From a bacterium (GTDB taxonomy: Bacteria; Pseudomonadota; Alphaproteobacteria; Rickettsiales; RI-342), in contig WGMV01000013.1 of NCBI GenBank assembly GCA_016124905.1, positions 1-64,000 of the forward strand: a stretch of 64,000 bases of DNA. The letters are read 5' to 3'. The notes below the pieces were generated by a model. It was not told the origin of the DNA. It searched no databases and was given only the letters and a program-made list of their open reading frames with translations. The position numbers were made by a program, and so were the translations under genes. Positions 1 through 7,953 of the stretch are shown piece by piece; the first letter of the stretch is position 1, and the number at the start of each line of letters is the position of its first letter.

Positions 1-741
1 AAGTGCGGCAAACATGGAAAGTTCAGCAAAATCCGCAAGCTGCCAGCTTGGCAGTGCGCCTGGTGCGGTCATCATGTCCACCCGATGGCAGGCACACCAT
101 TTGAGCACACTACAACGCCACTGCAAAAATGGTTTTATGCCATGTATCTGTTCACCACTTCACGCCATGGTGTTCCTGCTAAGGAGTTACAGCGCCAATT
201 GAGCGTTACCTACAAGACGGCTTGGCGCATGGGACATGAGATTCGTAAGTATCTGGGTCAAGTTGACGGGGATGACGGGCTTTCTGGTCACGTAGAGATT
301 GATGAAACCTTTATTGGTGGCAAGGGCGGTCACAAGGACAAGCACAAAAAAACCATTGTGATGGGTATGCTTCAGCGCAACGGGATGCTGATGACGAAGG
401 TTGTGCCTGATTGCAAGAAAAGCTCTCTACTGCCTCATATACGCCAGAATATTGCGGCAGGTTCCCTGCTAAACACCGATGAGCATGTGTCCTATCGCCA
501 ACTAGCTAATGAGGGGTTCCAGCATGTGATGGTTGAGCATGGCAAGAAGCAGTATGTTAAGGGCATCCACCATGTGAACGGCCTGGAAAGTTTCTGGGGA
601 ATCCTCAAGCGTTCCATTAAGGGAACTTATATCCACGTATCGGAAAAGCACATGCCGAAATATCTGGCAGAATTTGAATACCGCCATAACATGCGGAAGC
701 ACACTGAATTTATGTTTGAACGGCTTTTGCTTTCATTCTAA
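1..741 (+). CDS. IS1595-family (ISXO2-like) transposase, 5' truncated by window edge
   Basis: The frame is open from the first base, so the start lies outside the window. The window opens inside an N-terminal zinc ribbon (KCGKHG, then QCAWCGHH near base 55), followed by the AGTPF and PLQKWF segments typical of IS1595 transposases. The ISXO2-like DDE domain shows IDETFIGGK, NTDEHVSY and HHVNGLESFWGILKR; counting from the methionine at base 85, the likely catalytic residues are D73, D132 and the N165/E168 region. It would catalyse DNA cut-and-paste. The 3' end looks complete (LLLSF then stop). Terminal inverted repeats cannot be checked because the left end is missing. Confidence 0.9.
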   Translation, partial: KCGKHGKFSKIRKLPAWQCAWCGHHVHPMAGTPFEHTTTPLQKWFYAMYLFTTSRHGVPAKELQRQLSVTYKTAWRMGHEIRKYLGQVDGDDGLSGHVEIDETFIGGKGGHKDKHKKTIVMGMLQRNGMLMTKVVPDCKKSSLLPHIRQNIAAGSLLNTDEHVSYRQLANEGFQHVMVEHGKKQYVKGIHHVNGLESFWGILKRSIKGTYIHVSEKHMPKYLAEFEYRHNMRKHTEFMFERLLLSF

Positions 742-768
742 GGCTAGAGCCATCTGGGTCTTGATAAC

Positions 769-916
769 CTCTATCATCGCGGTTCGTGAGACCGTTAATC
801 GCACTCCCTCCCTATGGGCGGGGAGGCATACGCGCATGTTCAGGCGAAAGCCAAAGGCGTATGCGGTCTCTCGATGATAGGCTTATCAACTCCCCGTTCA
901 CCAGAGCCAGGGAGGG
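769..916 (+). promoter_or_regulatory. Structured leader RNA with anti-Shine-Dalgarno, upstream of the lipoprotein gene
   Basis: Nested perfect helices are visible: 771-779 pairs with 872-880 (9 bp), 788-794 with 864-870 (7 bp), and 827-833 with 857-863 (7 bp). Inside the last lies GGC-GAAA-GCC (843-852), a GNRA tetraloop hairpin. CCCTCCC (806-812) is exactly complementary to GGGAGGG (910-916), the ribosome binding site of the gene at 920. The same C-tract can instead pair with GGGCGGGGAG (816-825), and CGGT (780-783) can pair with ACCG (791-794), so alternative folds exist. I recognise no known riboswitch class. It could also belong to the right end of the insertion element. Confidence 0.5.
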
Positions 917-919
917 CTT

Positions 920-1234
920 ATGAGAATCGTTACCGTTTTTCTTTCATGTGCAATACTAAGTGGGTGCGCCTTGGTAGAATCATCTCAAAATACCAAAATG
1001 GCTCAAGAGCAATACATCAAATGCCTGCAAGAAAACGCCAAGGTGGAGAAATGCGAAAACCTTAGAGCAATTTATCTGGTTAGACAGCAAGAGCTTGACC
1101 AGATAATGAATGCGTTGAAGCAAAACCCGCCCCCTCAGAATAATGAGCGTGATAGTCCAAGCCATTGGAATTATAATATGAACGGACAGTTCTATAGCTG
1201 TCAAAAGACAGGCAATACAGTTAATTGCTTTTAG
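920..1234 (+). CDS. Small predicted lipoprotein, unknown function
   Basis: The 104-residue product begins with a lipoprotein signal, MRIVTVFLSC then LSGC with the lipobox cysteine at residue 16, so the mature protein should be anchored in an envelope membrane. The rest is hydrophilic with several Cys (C35, C45 region, C98, C103), which may form disulfides, and a polar Pro/Asn linker. The start is supported by GGGAGGG at 910-916. Base composition is more AT-rich than the genes after 2.2 kb. The last 14 bases overlap, tail to tail, a 52-residue ORF on the other strand. No family recognised. Confidence 0.75.
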   Translation: MRIVTVFLSCAILSGCALVESSQNTKMAQEQYIKCLQENAKVEKCENLRAIYLVRQQELDQIMNALKQNPPPQNNERDSPSHWNYNMNGQFYSCQKTGNTVNCF

Positions 1235-1379
1235 GGGATTCGGATTCTGGCTTTGCCATGGCTTCAGCCAGCTTGTCAAACAACTCTTCATCGCCCGCAG
1301 ACGGATGCTCTTTGCAGAATCGCTTGAGCTTATTCTGTTTACGGGCTTCTTCTAGGCTTAGGTATTTACCGATGCCCAT
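1221..1379 (-). CDS. Short conserved-looking protein (52 aa), unknown function
   Basis: ATG at 1379-1377 reads MGIGKYLSLEEARKQ and ends with TAA at 1221. The product is charged and probably helical (FCKEHPSAGDEELFDKLAEAMAK). It overlaps the end of the upstream membrane-protein gene by 14 bases in another frame, which suggests translational coupling, and its own tail overlaps the lipoprotein gene on the opposite strand by 14 bases. The YLSLEEAR...FxKEHPSxGDExxFDxLxxAMAK pattern resembles short uncharacterised proteins I associate with alphaproteobacteria; that is from memory and not searched. Confidence 0.65.
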   Translation of the reverse strand: MGIGKYLSLEEARKQNKLKRFCKEHPSAGDEELFDKLAEAMAKPESESPKSN

Positions 1380-1926
1380 TGATGAATTCTTTTAAGTCTG
1401 AACGACGTACCATCAGATTGTTCCATATGGGGCTATCGTCATTGCGCGTGACGGCCGTGCCATCAATTCGTAAGGTTCCATCAAATGTGCCATCTTCAAG
1501 CCGGGGTATTTCCTCGATAGCTTTTGATGGTGCGCGCGCGCCGTACAGGTTGTATCTGCTTGCCAACTCATCGGTGAAATGATGATCTGGGTTTTTGTCG
1601 TACCTGCTTTCTGCTAACGCGCCTGTTTTGGTGTGGCGCAACTCTTCGTAAGACTTAAGCGCAGCATCGTTTAATCGAACAAGAAACAATCGCATAATTA
1701 TTCTTTCGAGGGGACTTAAAAACGCGTCAATGTCCCTCTTGAACATGTATAACAGTATGAATCCTAATGCGCAGCCAACGGCTACGCTTAGGCAGATGGA
1801 TTGACCATCAGAAAGGGCCGGCTCCATCATATTTTCCATCCATTTCGTAAGATGGAAATAGCCGCATATTCCGCCACATAGAGCGGTAAAAAAGACGTTT
1901 TTAATGATATTTCTGATGCTAAACAT
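1366..1926 (-). CDS. Hypothetical membrane protein with two N-terminal TM segments
   Basis: The 186-residue protein has hydrophobic stretches at about residues 8-25 and 42-62 (ICLSVAVGCALGFILLYMF), then a hydrophilic C-terminal region of about 115 residues with an RYDKNPDHHFTDE patch. No family recognised. No clear ribosome binding site precedes the ATG at 1926. Its last 14 bases overlap the 52-aa gene downstream, forming a two-gene unit on the minus strand. AT-rich codon use matches the lipoprotein gene and differs from the GC-rich core genes, so this patch was probably acquired with or near the insertion element. Confidence 0.65.
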   Translation of the reverse strand: MFSIRNIIKNVFFTALCGGICGYFHLTKWMENMMEPALSDGQSICLSVAVGCALGFILLYMFKRDIDAFLSPLERIIMRLFLVRLNDAALKSYEELRHTKTGALAESRYDKNPDHHFTDELASRYNLYGARAPSKAIEEIPRLEDGTFDGTLRIDGTAVTRNDDSPIWNNLMVRRSDLKEFINGHR

Positions 1927-2001
1927 CTAGCACAGATGTCATATTCTCTTTCAAGCGTCAACATATTACATACCTTCAGGGGATAATGTTGCGTTTTTGC
2001 A

Positions 2002-2038
2002 ACAACTCCTGCATTTGCATCGCAAATGCAGGAGTTGT
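2002..2038. terminator. Long perfect hairpin in the gap before motB
   Basis: Bases 2002-2018 pair perfectly with 2022-2038 (17 bp) around a 3-base loop. It is followed on + by CTTTGGTTTT, a weak U-tract. It may terminate transcription or be a palindromic repeat. It sits directly before a family A repeat (2051-2109). Confidence 0.5.
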
Positions 2039-2050
2039 CTTTGGTTTTGA

Positions 2051-2109
2051 TGTTCCCTGCTCTCCGTTGGTCGCAATGGAACAGTCGCTTGTGCGACGCT
2101 CTCGGCAGC
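2051..2109 (+). repeat. Family A palindromic intergenic repeat, copy A1
   Basis: Stem TGTTCC (2051-2056) pairs with GGAACA (2078-2083), followed at once by GTCGC-TTGT-GCGAC (2084-2097) and the shared tail GCTCTCGGCAGC. Related copies lie at 11992, 21040, 21111, 22444 and 31062 with compensating stem changes. Confidence 0.75.
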
Positions 2110-2194
2110 GCACTTTACCTATGGATACCGAGTTGCATTAACCGAAAATTGTCAATCTCCGCCTAGGTTTGGCAGGATTCCCGAGGAGCGCCCC

Positions 2195-3214
2195 ATGGCA
2201 GACGATGCCGAAAGACCGATAATCATCAAAAAAATCAAGAAAGGCGGCCACGGGCATCATGGTGGAGCCTGGAAGGTGGCTTATGCCGACTTCGTGACCG
2301 CGATGATGGCGTTCTTCCTGCTGTTGTGGCTGCTTTCAGCCACGACAGAAGAACAGAAAAAGGGCATTGCGGATTATTTTACCCCGACCATCGGCGTGGC
2401 CGGTGAAAAGGGTATCGGGATTGAGGGCGGCAAAACGCCCACCGAGGACGGGACATCGAAAAGCGACATGACGCCACCGGGCGTGGTGTTCGGCGCCCCG
2501 CCGACAGGGCCGATCGTCAAGGACCCTGAAGAGGTGAAAAAGGATTATGAGGCCGAAAGCGAAGCCATGAAAGAGCTGGAAACCCAGCTGAAGAACGCCA
2601 TCAGCAAGGACCCTGGGCTGGGTAAGTTCCAGGATAACCTGTTGATTGAACAAACGCCGGAGGGGCTCCGCATCCAGCTGGTGGACCAGGACAAGAAGCC
2701 GATGTTTGAGGCGGGCAGCTATATCCTGACCAGTGACGCCAAGGAAATCCTCAAGGTGCTTTCACCCGTGCTTCAGCAAATGCCCAACCGTGTTTCCATC
2801 AGCGGGCATACGGATTCATCCAATTATGGGGTGAACAAGGCCTACACGAACTGGGAGCTTTCCGCCGACCGCGCCAATGCCACGCGGCGCTTCCTGATGA
2901 ACCTCAACATGCCGACCAATAAAATCGTGGTGGTGAGCGGCAAGGCAGACATGGAACCGCTTTTACCGAACGACCGCGCCAACCCGCGCAACCGCCGCAT
3001 CAGCCTGGTGCTGCTGCATAAAAATATCTATCCGTACGATGTGCCCGCCACGGAAGAATTGCTGGACCCCGCGCTTGGCAACGATAAGCCCGCGGCTGTG
3101 CCGGCAGAGGCCCCTGCCCCGGCCGGAGAAAAACCTGCTGATGAATCAGTCGTTCCGCAAAACGCGGAGGGGGCGAAGGGTGAGCAGCCTCCAGGTGAGA
3201 CCAAGGCCGAGTAA
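2195..3214 (+). CDS. motB: Flagellar motor protein MotB
   Basis: The 339-residue stator subunit couples proton flow to torque. The N-terminus carries the MotB plug region IIIKKIKKGGHGHHGGAWKV, one transmembrane helix at about residues 29-50 (AYADFVTAMMAFFLLLWLL) with the proton-carrying aspartate at D32, then a linker and an OmpA-like peptidoglycan-binding domain at about 165-275 (SGHTDSSNYG, LSADRANATRRFL, NPRNRRISLVLL). The C-terminal 60 residues are Pro/Ala/Glu-rich. GAGGAG lies a few bases before the ATG. No motA is adjacent. The last 69 bases overlap the converging ABC permease gene. Confidence 0.95.
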   Translation: MADDAERPIIIKKIKKGGHGHHGGAWKVAYADFVTAMMAFFLLLWLLSATTEEQKKGIADYFTPTIGVAGEKGIGIEGGKTPTEDGTSKSDMTPPGVVFGAPPTGPIVKDPEEVKKDYEAESEAMKELETQLKNAISKDPGLGKFQDNLLIEQTPEGLRIQLVDQDKKPMFEAGSYILTSDAKEILKVLSPVLQQMPNRVSISGHTDSSNYGVNKAYTNWELSADRANATRRFLMNLNMPTNKIVVVSGKADMEPLLPNDRANPRNRRISLVLLHKNIYPYDVPATEELLDPALGNDKPAAVPAEAPAPAGEKPADESVVPQNAEGAKGEQPPGETKAE

Positions 3215-5710
3215 CACCGCCGTCAGCAGCGCAAAAAAGCCGGTGCCGAGCAACGTGGCAACACTCAGCTCAAACGGTGAACGCATGACCTCCGTCATCA
3301 TGACCCAGGTAGCCAGACTGCCCAGCACCCATGCGGCCAGTACGGCGGATACGCCCGTGACGGTGAATTCGGTGGCCAGCATGGTGAGGATGCGGCGGCG
3401 CGTGGCGCCCAGCACCTTGAACATGGTGTGATCGAACATGCGGTTGGACTGGGTGGCGGCAATGGCGGTGGCCATCACGGCGATGCCCATGGCCGTGGCC
3501 ACCAGCGCCACGGCCTGCACCACCTGGGCGATTTTCATTACCAGCGCGCTGGCATCCTGCAATGCTTCCTTCAGGCGCACCACGGGCACGCTCGGCATCG
3601 CGCCGGACATGGCGGTGAGGAAGGCGGCATCGGCATCCTCACCCCGTGTCTTCAGCGTGGCCATGTAGTTATGCGGCAGATGGCTGAGCGTGGTGGGGGA
3701 GAAGATGAGCGCAAAGTTCATGCGGTAATTGCGCCAGTTCACATCGCGGATGCTGGTCACCGTTGCCGTGATGGGCTGGCCCAGCACTTCCACCGTCAGT
3801 TGGTCGCCCGTTTTCAGGTGCATGCCCTTGGCGAGATCCTCCGTGATGGAAAGCTGCGGCGCGCCGTCGTAATCCTTCGGCCACCACGTGCCCTGCTTCA
3901 CGGCGCTTTCGGGCGGGGGTTCATCGCTGAAGCTCAGCACACGGTCTCCCTGGATGGCCCAGTTCACCTCGGGTGTGATGTCGGCATGGGCGGCGTCCAT
4001 GCCCTTGATGGCCGTGATGCGGCCGTGAATGGCGGGATAGGTGATGACCTGGCTGATGCCGGCGGTGTCCTTGCCGATGGATTCAAAGGCGGCGAGGTTT
4101 TCCTCGGGGATGTCGAGCACGAAATAGGTGGGCGCTTCCTCCGGCAGATCACCGCCGACCTGGCGCAGCATGTTATCCTTCATCAGCATGACGGCCACCA
4201 GCAAAGCGGTGCCCATGCCCAGCGAAAGAATGACGCTGGCGGTGGGCGCATGCGGGCGGGAGAGATTGGCCAGCGCATAGCGCCATTCCAGCCTGCCCTG
4301 CCGCGCCATGCGTGAAGCAAGCCAGCGGATGCCGGTGGCCAGCGCGGCTAACGCGACCATGCCGAGCGCGACGCCGCTGGCGAATACCAGCGTCAGCTTG
4401 ATATCTCCCACCACCTTGCCCGCCAGCAGCGCCATGAGGCCAATGGCGGCGGCATAGCCGATGATGTGGAACAGCGTAACCGGCGCATCGCCACGGACGA
4501 TGCCCGCACCGGCGCGGAATATCTGCGCGGGGCGGAACTGCGTGGCGCGGTAAAGCGGCCAGTAGCCGAAGGTGCAGGCCGTCAGCAGCGAAAATGACGC
4601 CACGGCGACCAGAAAGCCGGGCTTATATTTCCAGATGGGCGATATCGGCAATGCGCCCTCGAACATGGGCATGAAGAAGCCCGGTGCCAGACAGCCCGCA
4701 AGCATGCCGATGGAAACGGCCAGCGTGGCGGCGATCAGCAACTGGATGGCATAGGTCATGGCGATGACATTCATCGGCGTGCCAACGGATTTCAGGATGG
4801 CGATGTTGCTTTGACGGCGATCGAACCAGGCGGTGACGGCGTTGGCCACGCCCATGCCGCCAGTGACCAGCACCGCCAGGCCGACAAGGCCGATGTAGCG
4901 CTGCAGGCGGTCGAGCAGTTCCTTCAGGCGCGGCGCGGCATTGTGCCAGGTCTGCATCTTCCAGCCGCCCTTGGCGAAGAGGGTTTGCGCCCCGGCCACT
5001 GCGGCTTCGGCATTGGCAGGGTTTTCCAGCGCCACGCGGTAGCGGTAGGTCACGATCGAACCGGGGGCGATCAGCCCGCTGGCATCCAGCATGGCCTGGC
5101 TTGCCAGCACGCGCGGGCCGAGCAGATAGGTGTTGGTGACACGATCTGGCTCACGCGTGAGCACGGCGCGGATCATCACCACTTTCTCCCCGATGCGGAG
5201 GCGGTCACCGATATTGGCATTCATCACTTTCAGCAGATCGCGATCCACGGCGACGCCGAAATGGCCGTCGCGCTCGGCGAGGAGTTCATGAACCGGGGTA
5301 GCGGGTTCCAGTTGCACCGCGCCATTCAATGGGTAGGTCTCGTCCACGGCTTTCAGCTCGATCAGCCTGGTGGGGGGCGTGGCCTCCTTCGGCCCGTCCA
5401 GCAGGGTGGCCATGCTGCGCAGTTCCACTGTGTGCGACACACGGCCCTGTTTTTGCATCCATGCCAGTTCGTCGTCACGCGCGGCCTGGTAGGTGCGGCT
5501 GAGGCTGATATCGCCACCAAGCAGGGTGCGGCTGTCGGCTTCGATGCCGGTGAAGAGCGAATCCCTCACCACGCCGATGGCGGTGATGAGCGCCACGCCA
5601 AGCGCCATGGCCAGCAGCATCAGGCGCATGGATTTCATGCCGCCACGCGCCTCACGCAGGGCGAAGGCCGCAGCGATTTTAAGAAAAGGCGTTAGATCAT
5701 GCGGCTTCAT
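3146..5710 (-). CDS. FtsX-like ABC transporter permease, YbbP-like
   Basis: The 854-residue permease of the MacB/FtsX superfamily has two FtsX domains, as in E. coli YbbP. Membrane segments fall near residues 30-52, about 270-300 (GLAVLVTGGMGVANAV), 330-350, 380-400, 430-480 and three more in the last 150 residues; large periplasmic domains lie between. It partners with the ATPase gene just upstream, overlapping it by 14 bases. I chose ATG 5710 over an upstream alternative at 5737 because GGAGG sits 6 bases before it. Known YbbA/YbbP homologues neighbour tesA, as here; the substrate is unknown. The stop falls inside the converging motB reading frame. Confidence 0.88.
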   Translation of the reverse strand: MKPHDLTPFLKIAAAFALREARGGMKSMRLMLLAMALGVALITAIGVVRDSLFTGIEADSRTLLGGDISLSRTYQAARDDELAWMQKQGRVSHTVELRSMATLLDGPKEATPPTRLIELKAVDETYPLNGAVQLEPATPVHELLAERDGHFGVAVDRDLLKVMNANIGDRLRIGEKVVMIRAVLTREPDRVTNTYLLGPRVLASQAMLDASGLIAPGSIVTYRYRVALENPANAEAAVAGAQTLFAKGGWKMQTWHNAAPRLKELLDRLQRYIGLVGLAVLVTGGMGVANAVTAWFDRRQSNIAILKSVGTPMNVIAMTYAIQLLIAATLAVSIGMLAGCLAPGFFMPMFEGALPISPIWKYKPGFLVAVASFSLLTACTFGYWPLYRATQFRPAQIFRAGAGIVRGDAPVTLFHIIGYAAAIGLMALLAGKVVGDIKLTLVFASGVALGMVALAALATGIRWLASRMARQGRLEWRYALANLSRPHAPTASVILSLGMGTALLVAVMLMKDNMLRQVGGDLPEEAPTYFVLDIPEENLAAFESIGKDTAGISQVITYPAIHGRITAIKGMDAAHADITPEVNWAIQGDRVLSFSDEPPPESAVKQGTWWPKDYDGAPQLSITEDLAKGMHLKTGDQLTVEVLGQPITATVTSIRDVNWRNYRMNFALIFSPTTLSHLPHNYMATLKTRGEDADAAFLTAMSGAMPSVPVVRLKEALQDASALVMKIAQVVQAVALVATAMGIAVMATAIAATQSNRMFDHTMFKVLGATRRRILTMLATEFTVTGVSAVLAAWVLGSLATWVMMTEVMRSPFELSVATLLGTGFFALLTAVLLGLGLTWRLLTLRPLRVLRND

Positions 5711-6506
5711 ACATCGCCTCCGCGGCGGCGGAATCAAACAGCATGCCGTCCTGGATGATCACCTTGCGCTCGCAGGCATTGGCCAGGTGGACGTTGTGGG
5801 TGATGAGCACCAGCGTGGTGTTGTGCTGCTGCTGAAGATCCGAAAGCTGCTCGATCACCAGCGTGCCGGTGTCGAGATCGAGGTTGCCGGTGGGTTCGTC
5901 GGCCAACAGGATGGGCGGCTCGGCGGCGAAGGCGCGGGCCAGCGCGACGCGCTGCTGCTCACCGCCGGAAAGCTGGCTCGGGAAATGGTCGAAACGGCGA
6001 TCGAGCCCGACGCGGGCGAGCAGCTCACTGGCGCGTTCGCGCGCATTGTCGCGGCCGAGGAGTTCGAGCGGGACAAGGACGTTTTCCAGCGCGGTCATGG
6101 TGGGGATGAGATGGAATTGCTGGAACACAATGCCCATGGCGCGCTGGCGGAACAGGGCCAGACGGTCCTCATTGGCGCCTACCATGTCCATGCCTGCCAC
6201 AGTGACGGAGCCGGATGTGGGGCGCTCCAGACCGGCCATGATCATCATCAGCGAGGTTTTGCCGGAACCGGAAGGGCCGACCACGGCGAGCGTCTCGCCC
6301 CGTTTCACTTCCAGGTTCACACCGCGCAGAATGTTGACGGGCATGGATTTGCCCGGCATGGTGAGGTGTACGTCTTGCAGGCGAATGACGGGGTCCGTCA
6401 GGTCGAGCTCGATGGGGCCGGATTGTGCTGCGGAGAGACCACCTCCCCCCTTGGCCGAATTGACCATTGCACGCGCCTGTTGACGTATCGAGTCGAAACT
6501 TGCCAT
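5697..6506 (-). CDS. ABC transporter ATP-binding protein, YbbA-like
   Basis: The 269-residue cytoplasmic ATPase of the LolD/MacB type has Walker [11 protein letters not shown]-loop [13 protein letters not shown], signature LSGGEQQR, Walker [13 protein letters not shown] and the H-loop THNVHLA. It has an N-terminal extension of about 40 residues. It powers the FtsX-like permease encoded downstream (14-base overlap). The ATG at 6506 ([10 protein letters not shown]) is preferred to one at 6545, which lacks a ribosome site and would leave little room for the divergent esterase promoter. Divergent orientation to the tesA-like gene mirrors the E. coli tesA/ybbA arrangement. Confidence 0.88.
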   Translation of the reverse strand: MASFDSIRQQARAMVNSAKGGGGLSAAQSGPIELDLTDPVIRLQDVHLTMPGKSMPVNILRGVNLEVKRGETLAVVGPSGSGKTSLMMIMAGLERPTSGSVTVAGMDMVGANEDRLALFRQRAMGIVFQQFHLIPTMTALENVLVPLELLGRDNARERASELLARVGLDRRFDHFPSQLSGGEQQRVALARAFAAEPPILLADEPTGNLDLDTGTLVIEQLSDLQQQHNTTLVLITHNVHLANACERKVIIQDGMLFDSAAAEAMYEAA

Positions 6507-6568
6507 TGCCGTCCGCCGTTCTTTATTGTGGGGGGTAGTGAGCATATCGCGTCAAAAAGGATTTGGCT

Positions 6569-7201
6569 ATGCGTCTTTCTAAGCTGTTTATTGTACTGTT
6601 TTTTTCGCTAGGCGGCATTTTTCCTGCCCTTGCGGAAGCCCCCGCGGCGGCCAGACCGGTTATCGTGGCATTTGGCGATAGTCTCTCGGCAGGCTACCGT
6701 TTGCCGCCGACGGATTCCTTTCCCGCGCAGCTTCAGGCTGCGCTGAATGCCGAGGGCATCGATGCGCGGGTGGTGAATATGGGCCTTTCGGGCGATACAA
6801 CGGCGGGCGGCGTTCGGCGTCTGGAGAGCGCGCTGGCGCAAAAGCCGCAACTGGTGATCCTTGAGCTTGGCGCCAATGATGCGCTGCGCGGGCTGCCACC
6901 GGCGGAGGCAAAGAAAAACCTGGCAACCCTGCTGGAAGGCTTCAAAAAAGCCAATGTGCCGGTGATTCTGGCAGGCATGCGCGCACCGCGCAATCTGGGG
7001 CCGGATTATACGAAGCGGTTCGATGCCATGTATGAAGAACTGGCCGAGCAGTATGGCGCCAGGCTTTACCCGTTTTTTCTGGAAGGCGTGGCAATGAACC
7101 CCTCGCTGAACCTGGATGACGGACTGCACCCCAACCGGCAGGGCGTGGCCATCATCGTCAAAGGCATGGTGCCTCTGGTAAAAGGGCAGCTGAAACGGTA
7201 A
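6569..7201 (+). CDS. tesA: GDSL-type arylesterase / multifunctional acyl-CoA thioesterase I (TesA-like)
   Basis: The 210-residue protein has a cleavable signal peptide (to about ALA-EA at residue 23) and an SGNH hydrolase fold: block I FGDSLSAGY with catalytic Ser38, block II GLSGDTTAGG, block III GANDALRG and block V DGLHPNRQG giving the catalytic Asp and His. It should act in the periplasm on esters or thioesters. ATG 6569 is preceded by AAAGG with 8-base spacing; an upstream TTG at 6563 is too close to that site. It is divergent from the ybbA/ybbP-like pair. Confidence 0.9.
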   Translation: MRLSKLFIVLFFSLGGIFPALAEAPAAARPVIVAFGDSLSAGYRLPPTDSFPAQLQAALNAEGIDARVVNMGLSGDTTAGGVRRLESALAQKPQLVILELGANDALRGLPPAEAKKNLATLLEGFKKANVPVILAGMRAPRNLGPDYTKRFDAMYEELAEQYGARLYPFFLEGVAMNPSLNLDDGLHPNRQGVAIIVKGMVPLVKGQLKR

Positions 7202-7224
7202 GCGCCGTTAAAAACCCGGCTGGC

Positions 7225-7935
7225 CTAAAATACCGGCTGGGCCTTGGGTGCAGAGGAAGGCTGCGCATCCTGCGAAGCGGACGAAGAGGCGGTCGACGAG
7301 CTGCCGTTGGCGCGCTCTTCCAGACGGCCGATCAGGTAATCCAGGCCCTTGCGGGAAATGACGGAGGAGAATTCCGAACGCTGGGTGTTGATCTGGCTGA
7401 CGCCCTCCACCACGATATCCATTACGCGCAGGCGGCCTTTAAGGCTGCCGACGCGGAACTGAAGCTGGATGTCGGATTCGCCCTTGCGATTGATGACGGC
7501 AAACACCGTGGAGGTTCCGTCCTGCTCCATACGGCTGTCGGTGATGTCGATCGTCTCACCGGTATATTCGTTGAAGCGGCGGGCGTAGGTTTTGATAATG
7601 TATGGTGCATAGGCTGTCATGTAGCGGCTGCGCTGCTCCGGCGTGGCGGTGCGCCAGTTGGCGCCGAGCACGAATTTGGCGAGCCAGTCCACATCCACAT
7701 AGGTTTCCAGCACCGTGCGCAGCGAGCGCTCGCGCGCGTCAGAATCCAGACGTTTGTTGGCGATGATCTCGATCACCTCGTCGCCCAGGTGCTTTACCGT
7801 GTCGCGCGCTTTGGACTGGATGTCGGCGGCGGCATGGGCGGCAGGGGCATGCACGAGCATGGCGGGGCCTATAACCGTTGCGCAAAGCAGCAAAGCAGTG
7901 GCCGTGTTACGGACCATGGAACGAATGGATAGCAT
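7225..7935 (-). CDS. mlaC: MlaC-family phospholipid-binding periplasmic protein (Ttg2D-like)
   Basis: The 236-residue protein has a signal peptide ending near AHAAAD (about residue 35) and a full MlaC/Ttg2 domain (ERSLRTVLETYVDVDWLAKFVLG, YAPYIIKTYARRFNEYTG, LRVMDIVVEGVS). It shuttles phospholipid between the outer-membrane MlaA complex and the inner-membrane MlaFED complex. It follows mlaA by 18 bases on the same strand. The C-terminal 30 residues are Ser/Ala/Pro-rich and probably disordered. The permease and ATPase genes lie 31 kb away at 39-41 kb. Confidence 0.9.
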   Translation of the reverse strand: MLSIRSMVRNTATALLLCATVIGPAMLVHAPAAHAAADIQSKARDTVKHLGDEVIEIIANKRLDSDARERSLRTVLETYVDVDWLAKFVLGANWRTATPEQRSRYMTAYAPYIIKTYARRFNEYTGETIDITDSRMEQDGTSTVFAVINRKGESDIQLQFRVGSLKGRLRVMDIVVEGVSQINTQRSEFSSVISRKGLDYLIGRLEERANGSSSTASSSASQDAQPSSAPKAQPVF

Positions 7936-7953
7936 GGGTCGGCTCCGAAATCC

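Noticed and set aside
771-880. Leader RNA as a tRNA or group II intron remnant
   Set aside because: No acceptor/T-loop pairing or domain V core; GGTTCG alone is not enough.
3146-3214. Overlap of motB and the ABC permease read as a frameshift
   Set aside because: Both genes reach normal length and end within each other; a tail-to-tail overlap explains it.
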